From: Micromonospora chersina
Lineage (GTDB): Bacteria; Actinomycetota; Actinomycetes; Mycobacteriales; Micromonosporaceae
Assembly (NCBI RefSeq): GCF_900091475.1
Contig: NZ_FMIB01000002.1
Location: 3,658,001-3,722,000 of the forward strand
Reading direction: 5' to 3'
Length of the DNA stretch: 64,000 nt
Shown here: positions 60,701 through 64,000 of the stretch, piece after piece
Numbering within the stretch: the first letter of the stretch is position 1
How the letters are laid out: each line of letters begins with the position of its first letter
Notes under the pieces: model-generated
Databases searched by the model: none
Told to the model about the DNA's origin: nothing
Seen by the model: only the letters and a program-made list of their open reading frames with translations
Program-made: the position numbers and the translations under genes

Positions 60701-61672
60701 GACCTCGCCGCCGTCGAGCACCACCACCACGTGCGGCGCGGTGGTGAGGGGCTTCGCCTCGGGGGCGAACCGGGGCCGGCCGCCCAGCTCGTTGGCGAGC
60801 GCCGCCTCCGCCTCGGCGAGGCTGGCGAAGACCATCCGGCGCGCGCCCGCCGCGTCCGTACGCCCCGGGTGCTGGGCGTGCGGCAGCCACTTCACCCAGT
60901 CCCACACCGGCTGCCGGTCCGGCGCGGCCACCACGGCCACCAGGAGGTCGTCCGGGGCGTGGAAGGTGACGAGCTGACCCAGCGCGGCCCGGGCCAGGTC
61001 GAGCACCGGCTCCCGGTCACCGCGCAACGCGACCCGGCTGAACGCGCGCAGCGACAGCGCGGTCGGCAGGTCCGGCACGCTGGAGTGGGCCCGCACGAAC
61101 CGGCGCAGCGCGATGGCGCTCATCGGCTCCAGGTCCTCCACCGGCTTGGTCTCCGGCGGCACGATCTCCACGGCCAGCCGCTGCGGGCCGAGCGCGATCC
61201 GGGCCTCGCCGAAGTCGTCCTCGGTGATCCGCCGCTCCCACAGCCGGCGCGAGGCGGCGACCGACCACAGCGCGTCCGGCTCCGGGTGCCGCCAGGTCAT
61301 CGCGGCGCGCTGCTGCTCGGCGGCCCGCCGGGTGCGCTTGCGCATCTGGGCCAGGTAGCGCATGTAGTCGCGCCGCTGGGCGTTCAGCTCGGCCTTGTCG
61401 TTGCCGCCGTTGCCGAGCGTGCCGACCGCCATGCCCAACATGGACACGCCGAACAGGCCACCGGCCACGTACGTCATCATGCCGCCGCCGCGGCCCGCGT
61501 AGAGGAAGGCCATCGCGCCGACGCCGCAGAGCATCGGCAGGATCATCAGCACCTGACCCATGCCCTTGGCCTGCGGCTCCGGCAGCTCGGGAGGGGACTC
61601 CAGCAGCACCTCACCGCGCGGCAGCGCGGGTCCCGGTTGACGCGGAAGCCGGCGGAACACCACCGTGCTCAA
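57707..61672 (-). CDS. eccC: EccC, FtsK/SpoIIIE-type ATPase of T7SS
   Basis: 1321 aa as a single chain (not split into EccCa/EccCb). Two TM helices at ~40-58 and ~65-85. Three ATPase domains have P-loops GATGSGKS (478-485), GASLSGKS (834-841) and GDSECGKT (1120-1127). The first domain also has Walker B CDEFSELL (~590-597). EccC drives export and binds substrates at its C-terminal domain. TTG 61672, with GGAGGAG eight bases before it, best fits the family start LSTVVFRR. Divergent from eccD across 171 bp. Confidence 0.95.
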   Translation of the reverse strand: MSTVVFRRLPRQPGPALPRGEVLLESPPELPEPQAKGMGQVLMILPMLCGVGAMAFLYAGRGGGMMTYVAGGLFGVSMLGMAVGTLGNGGNDKAELNAQRRDYMRYLAQMRKRTRRAAEQQRAAMTWRHPEPDALWSVAASRRLWERRITEDDFGEARIALGPQRLAVEIVPPETKPVEDLEPMSAIALRRFVRAHSSVPDLPTALSLRAFSRVALRGDREPVLDLARAALGQLVTFHAPDDLLVAVVAAPDRQPVWDWVKWLPHAQHPGRTDAAGARRMVFASLAEAEAALANELGGRPRFAPEAKPLTTAPHVVVVLDGGEVSSTCALMGPGLLGATVIDLSGAVPRDAGRWLLCLDAGDGSGLDLVRGTTNSRLGRPDRLSMAAAEGLARQIAPYRLSQQQGASTEEPLARSMELPDLLGVGDAATVDTQQTWRPRSHRDRLRIPLGVGPDGNVVELDFKESAHEGMGPHGLVIGATGSGKSELLRTVVAALAVTHSSEELNFVLVDFKGGATFASLDALPHTSAVITNLSDELPLVDRMRDALAGEMNRRQEVLRAAGNYVSRYDYEKARAAGEPLEPMPSLLIICDEFSELLAAKPDFIDLFVMIGRLGRSLGVHLLLASQRLEEGKLRGLDTHLSYRIGLRTFSAVESRIVLGVPDAYELPSAPGHGYLKTDTATMLRFRAAYVSGPYRAPGQVQRSVRAQVQRRIVPYGIDYVPAPALPSPAETAPEPEQSGDGKAVAMLDVLIDRLKGQGRPAHQVWLPPLAEPSGLAELLPPLKVHPTFGLTTADWPGRGRLTVPVGIVDRPYEQRRDPMMVDLSGAGGNVVIVGASLSGKSTMLRTMLAALALTHTPREVQFFCLDFGGGALRSLDGLPHTSGVAGRRDVEAVRRTVAEVVAVIDERENRFTQHGIDSVASYRRRRAAGEFADDPFGDVFLVVDGWNTLRQEYEELEQTITNLANRGLGFGVHVVITAVRWAEIRINMRDLLGTKLELRLGDPAESEIDRRAAQNVPVGTPGRGLTRDKLHFLTGISRIDGKRDIEDLTEASVALAGHVAANWPGRPAPKVRLLPRKLAVGELAKVVDRSAPGIPIGVNESALAPVYLDLTTEPHLTVFGDSECGKTNLLRLIARGIAERYTPAEARLVIADYRRGLLGAVEGDHLLDYAPSNQVFSQGLGSIRSALQNRLPGPDVTTAQLRDRSWWKGPELYILVDDYDLVASGGNNPLSALHELLPQARDIGLHLIITRRVGGVARALYEPVLQRLRELDSPGLLMSGSREEGAVFGNLRPSPQPPGRGTLVRRRDGQQLIQTAWTEPA

Positions 61673-61843
61673 CCTTGTCTCCTCCCCAGAGGCGGCCCTG
61701 CTCGTGGTCGGCCGACGCACCCGAGTCGTCGGGTGGGCAACCTGTGCGACCGCCATCGTAGGTAATCTCCCGGAGGCGCCGTGGACCCACGGGGGCGGCG
61801 CCGACGGCCGGGGTGGATCGTAGGCGAGCACGAGGAGGCCACT

Positions 61844-63241
61844 GTGGCGACGAAGACGGCGACCGGCGGGCTGAGCCGGATCACCATCGTGGCGCCGCGG
61901 ACCAGGATGGATCTGGCGCTGCCGTCCGACGTGCCGCTGGCCGACCTGTTGCCGACGCTGCTGCGCTACGCCGGCGAGGACCTCGCCGACGAGGGCGTGC
62001 GGCACGGCGGCTGGAGCCTGTCGCGGCTGGGCGGGCAGCCGCTCGACGGCGGCCGCACCGCAGCGCAGCTCGGCGTCCGCGACGGCGAGGTGCTCTACTT
62101 CAACCCGCGCGCCGCCGCCGCACCCGAGATCGTCTTCGACGACGTGGTGGACGCCGTCGCCACGGCGACCAACCAGCGGGCCGGCGCCTGGCAGGTCGGC
62201 ACCACGCGGGCCTTCTCGGTGCTGTTCGCCGGGGCGGCGCTGGCGGCCGGCGCGGCGGCCACGCTGCTCGCCGGGCCGCCGCAGCTGCCCGGCGCGCTCG
62301 CCGCACTGGTGGTCGCGATCGCGCTGCTGGTCAGCGCCGCGGTGCTCTCCCGGGCCGTCGGCGACAGCCGGACCGGTGCGGTGCTCGCCACGGGTGGCCT
62401 CGGCTACGCCGCGATCGGCGGCCTGCTGGTGCTCGCCGGTGACCGCGGGCTCACCGAGCTGGCCAGCCCGCACGTGCTGCTGGCGGCCACCGCGGTGGTG
62501 CTGTTCGGCGCGGTCGCCGCGCTGGCCGTCGGGGACCGGCTGCCGCTGTTCCTCGGCGCCGTCGGTGTGGGTGTGGCGGTCGGTTTCGGCGCGGCGCTCT
62601 GCCTGGCCTTCGGCATCGGCGCGGCGGCCGCCGCGGCCGTGGTGGCGACCGTGGCGTTCGGCGCGCTGCCGGCGCTGCCGATGATCTCCTACCGCCTGGC
62701 CCGGCTGCCGGTGCCGTCGATCCCGACCGGCCCGGACGACCTCAAGAGCGACACCGAGTCGGTGGACGGGCCGCAGGTGCTGCGCAACAGCGAGCGCGCC
62801 GACGCGTTCCTCACCGGTCTGCTGTGGACGGTGTCGCTGCTGGTGCTCGGCGGCGAGCTGGTGCTCGCCGGCAATGGCCGGCTGCCGGCGGTGCTGCTCT
62901 GCCTCGTGCTGGCCCTCCTCGCGCTGCTGCGGGCCCGGCCGTTCCTCGGCCGCGGCCAGCGCACCCCGGTGCTCCTGGCCGGCACGGTGGGCCTCGGGCT
63001 GGCCGCCGCCGCCACCTTCGGCGCGGGCTCGCTCGCGGTGCGGCTCGGGCTGATCCTGGGCGGCCTGCTGGTGGTGACCGTGATCAGCCTGATCTACGGG
63101 CTCACCGTGGCGGGCAAGCGGATCTCGCCGGTCTGGGGCCGCACCCTGGACATCGTCGAGATCCTGCTGATCGTCGCCCTGGTGCCGCTGGCCGTCTGGG
63201 TCTGCGGCCTCTACGGCTGGATCGTCAACCTTCGACCGTGA
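61844..63241 (+). CDS. eccD: EccD, T7SS membrane pore component
   Basis: 465 aa. An N-terminal ubiquitin-like (YukD) domain (~8-95: [33 protein letters not shown]) is followed by 11 TM helices with a cytoplasmic loop between TM6 and TM7 (~285-315, [20 protein letters not shown]). This is the EccD architecture; it forms the membrane part of the ESX complex. GTG 61844 has GAGGAGG five bases upstream. Confidence 0.95.
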   Translation: MATKTATGGLSRITIVAPRTRMDLALPSDVPLADLLPTLLRYAGEDLADEGVRHGGWSLSRLGGQPLDGGRTAAQLGVRDGEVLYFNPRAAAAPEIVFDDVVDAVATATNQRAGAWQVGTTRAFSVLFAGAALAAGAAATLLAGPPQLPGALAALVVAIALLVSAAVLSRAVGDSRTGAVLATGGLGYAAIGGLLVLAGDRGLTELASPHVLLAATAVVLFGAVAALAVGDRLPLFLGAVGVGVAVGFGAALCLAFGIGAAAAAAVVATVAFGALPALPMISYRLARLPVPSIPTGPDDLKSDTESVDGPQVLRNSERADAFLTGLLWTVSLLVLGGELVLAGNGRLPAVLLCLVLALLALLRARPFLGRGQRTPVLLAGTVGLGLAAAATFGAGSLAVRLGLILGGLLVVTVISLIYGLTVAGKRISPVWGRTLDIVEILLIVALVPLAVWVCGLYGWIVNLRP

Positions 63242-64000
63242 CCGTGCCCATGGCGGTGCCCACCGGCGCGGTGGCGTAGACGCCCGGGCCGTGCTGGCCG
63301 TCCAGCGGGCGGGCCGGCACGCCGGAGCGGCGGGCCACGTCCCGGACCACCTTCACGAGCGCCTCGGCGTGGCCGTCCATGGCCGCCACCCGCAGCAACG
63401 GCGGGAGCTGCCGGCCCCCGGGGAGCACGACCGCCGCGACCGTGTGCGACGGGGCGGAGGTGGCGGTCACGGCGTCCACCAGCGCGCCCAGCGAGCCGTT
63501 GGGCCGGACCCGCAGCGCCAGGCACCGCTGCGTCCAGCCGCCGCCACGCAGCCCGGTCCAGCTCTCCACGGGGGACTCCGGAGCCAGGTCGAGGCCGGCG
63601 CCGGAGACCACCGCGGCGTGCAACTCCTCCCGCCCGAGCACCCGGTGGCCGAGGCCGGCCGCGTTGAGGGCCTTGCCGAGCCGGCCGATGCCGGCCGCGA
63701 CCGTGCGGTGCACGCCGCGCAGGCCGCCGCCCCGGCTGACCGTCTCGGCGCGGGCGTCGGCGACCGACAGGCGCAGCGCCACCCACACCGTGCGGTGGGC
63801 CGCCGGGGGCGACCCGGGCGCCGGGTACCAGACCAGGGTGTGCGAGACGACCTGGGTCTGCGTGACCGGCCCGGTGAAGTCGGCGAGCACCGCGAGGGCC
63901 CGGTCCACCACGGCCGCCTCGATCGACCCGGCCTGCGTGCCGGGCCGGCCGGTCAGCGCGACCGCGGCGAACCAGCCCCGGTCGTCCTGGCCGATGCCGA
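63225..64000 (-). CDS. eccE: EccE, T7SS component, C-terminal fragment
   Basis: The frame is open to the right edge, so the N-terminus (two TM helices in EccE) is missing. The visible 258 codons start [20 protein letters not shown] and include [58 protein letters not shown] and [11 protein letters not shown], the EccE soluble domain. Its last 17 bases overlap the convergent eccD. EccE lines the outside of the ESX complex. Confidence 0.9.
   Translation of the reverse strand, partial: GIGQDDRGWFAAVALTGRPGTQAGSIEAAVVDRALAVLADFTGPVTQTQVVSHTLVWYPAPGSPPAAHRTVWVALRLSVADARAETVSRGGGLRGVHRTVAAGIGRLGKALNAAGLGHRVLGREELHAAVVSGAGLDLAPESPVESWTGLRGGGWTQRCLALRVRPNGSLGALVDAVTATSAPSHTVAAVVLPGGRQLPPLLRVAAMDGHAEALVKVVRDVARRSGVPARPLDGQHGPGVYATAPVGTAMGTVTVEG

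Noticed and set aside
57035-61765. A 1576-codon plus-strand frame opposite eccC
   Set aside because: The composition (Arg, Gln, His, Val repeats) is typical of an antisense shadow. The minus strand encodes a clear EccC with three P-loops.

Overview
The window reads as chromosomal DNA of a very GC-rich actinomycete. Frequent GTG starts, a KdpFABC-DE operon, mycosin/EccC/EccD/EccE genes, a c-di-AMP riboswitch before a secreted wall protein, DUF3152, DUF2786 and ECF42-type genes all fit the Micromonosporaceae. Micromonospora or a close relative is the best guess, but this is inferred from gene content and not from a marker gene.

Left part (1-10.4 kb): a partial HAD phosphatase, a methyltransferase and an SRPBCC protein. 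An arsenic cluster follows (arsI-like dioxygenase, divergent arsR, aquaporin, a broken arsN-like acetyltransferase, arsC) and abuts a tRNA-Arg(CCT). Next come a membrane protein and a large M48-type membrane protease. A three-gene operon then encodes a cysteine-rich double-psi-barrel protein without a signal peptide, a Tat-exported partner and a MauE-like membrane protein. This operon is one of the two most unusual items in the window.

Middle part (10.4-40 kb): YoaK, DUF4331, MFS and LtrA genes, then the kdp operon in the order 27-aa peptide, kdpF, A, B, C, D, E with nearly every junction overlapping. After it lie a PHB-depolymerase-like esterase, a Nei-type glycosylase with an altered zinc finger, a receptor Ser/Thr kinase, a polysaccharide deacetylase/GT2 fusion, an anti-sigma-like ATPase, an aldo/keto reductase, a two-component system, DUF3152 and DUF2786 proteins, and a coupled DGPF/ECF42 sigma/reductase operon.

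40.6-43.4 kb: a six-gene, co-directional cassette. It encodes a YbaB-like protein, a WXG100-like protein, a CpnT-N-like membrane protein, an EndoU-type nuclease and two tandem paralogues that are candidate immunity proteins. I read it as a type VII secretion effector cassette; this is the other main item of interest. Its first three genes mirror the gene order at the ESX locus 14 kb away.

43.4-51 kb: a lipoprotein, a CsbD stress protein and a copper cluster (copA, a YtkA-like secreted protein, copZ, a divergent csoR with three operator-like sites), then DUF305, DUF6153 and YibE/F genes. 51-64 kb: a c-di-AMP riboswitch with its wall-protein gene, beta-carbonic anhydrase, a winged-helix regulator and the type VII (ESX) locus: mycosin, a WXG100 pair, small membrane and secreted components, EccC, EccD and EccE. 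EccE runs off the right edge. EccB is not in the window.

No CRISPR array, insertion sequence, rRNA or phage gene was seen.
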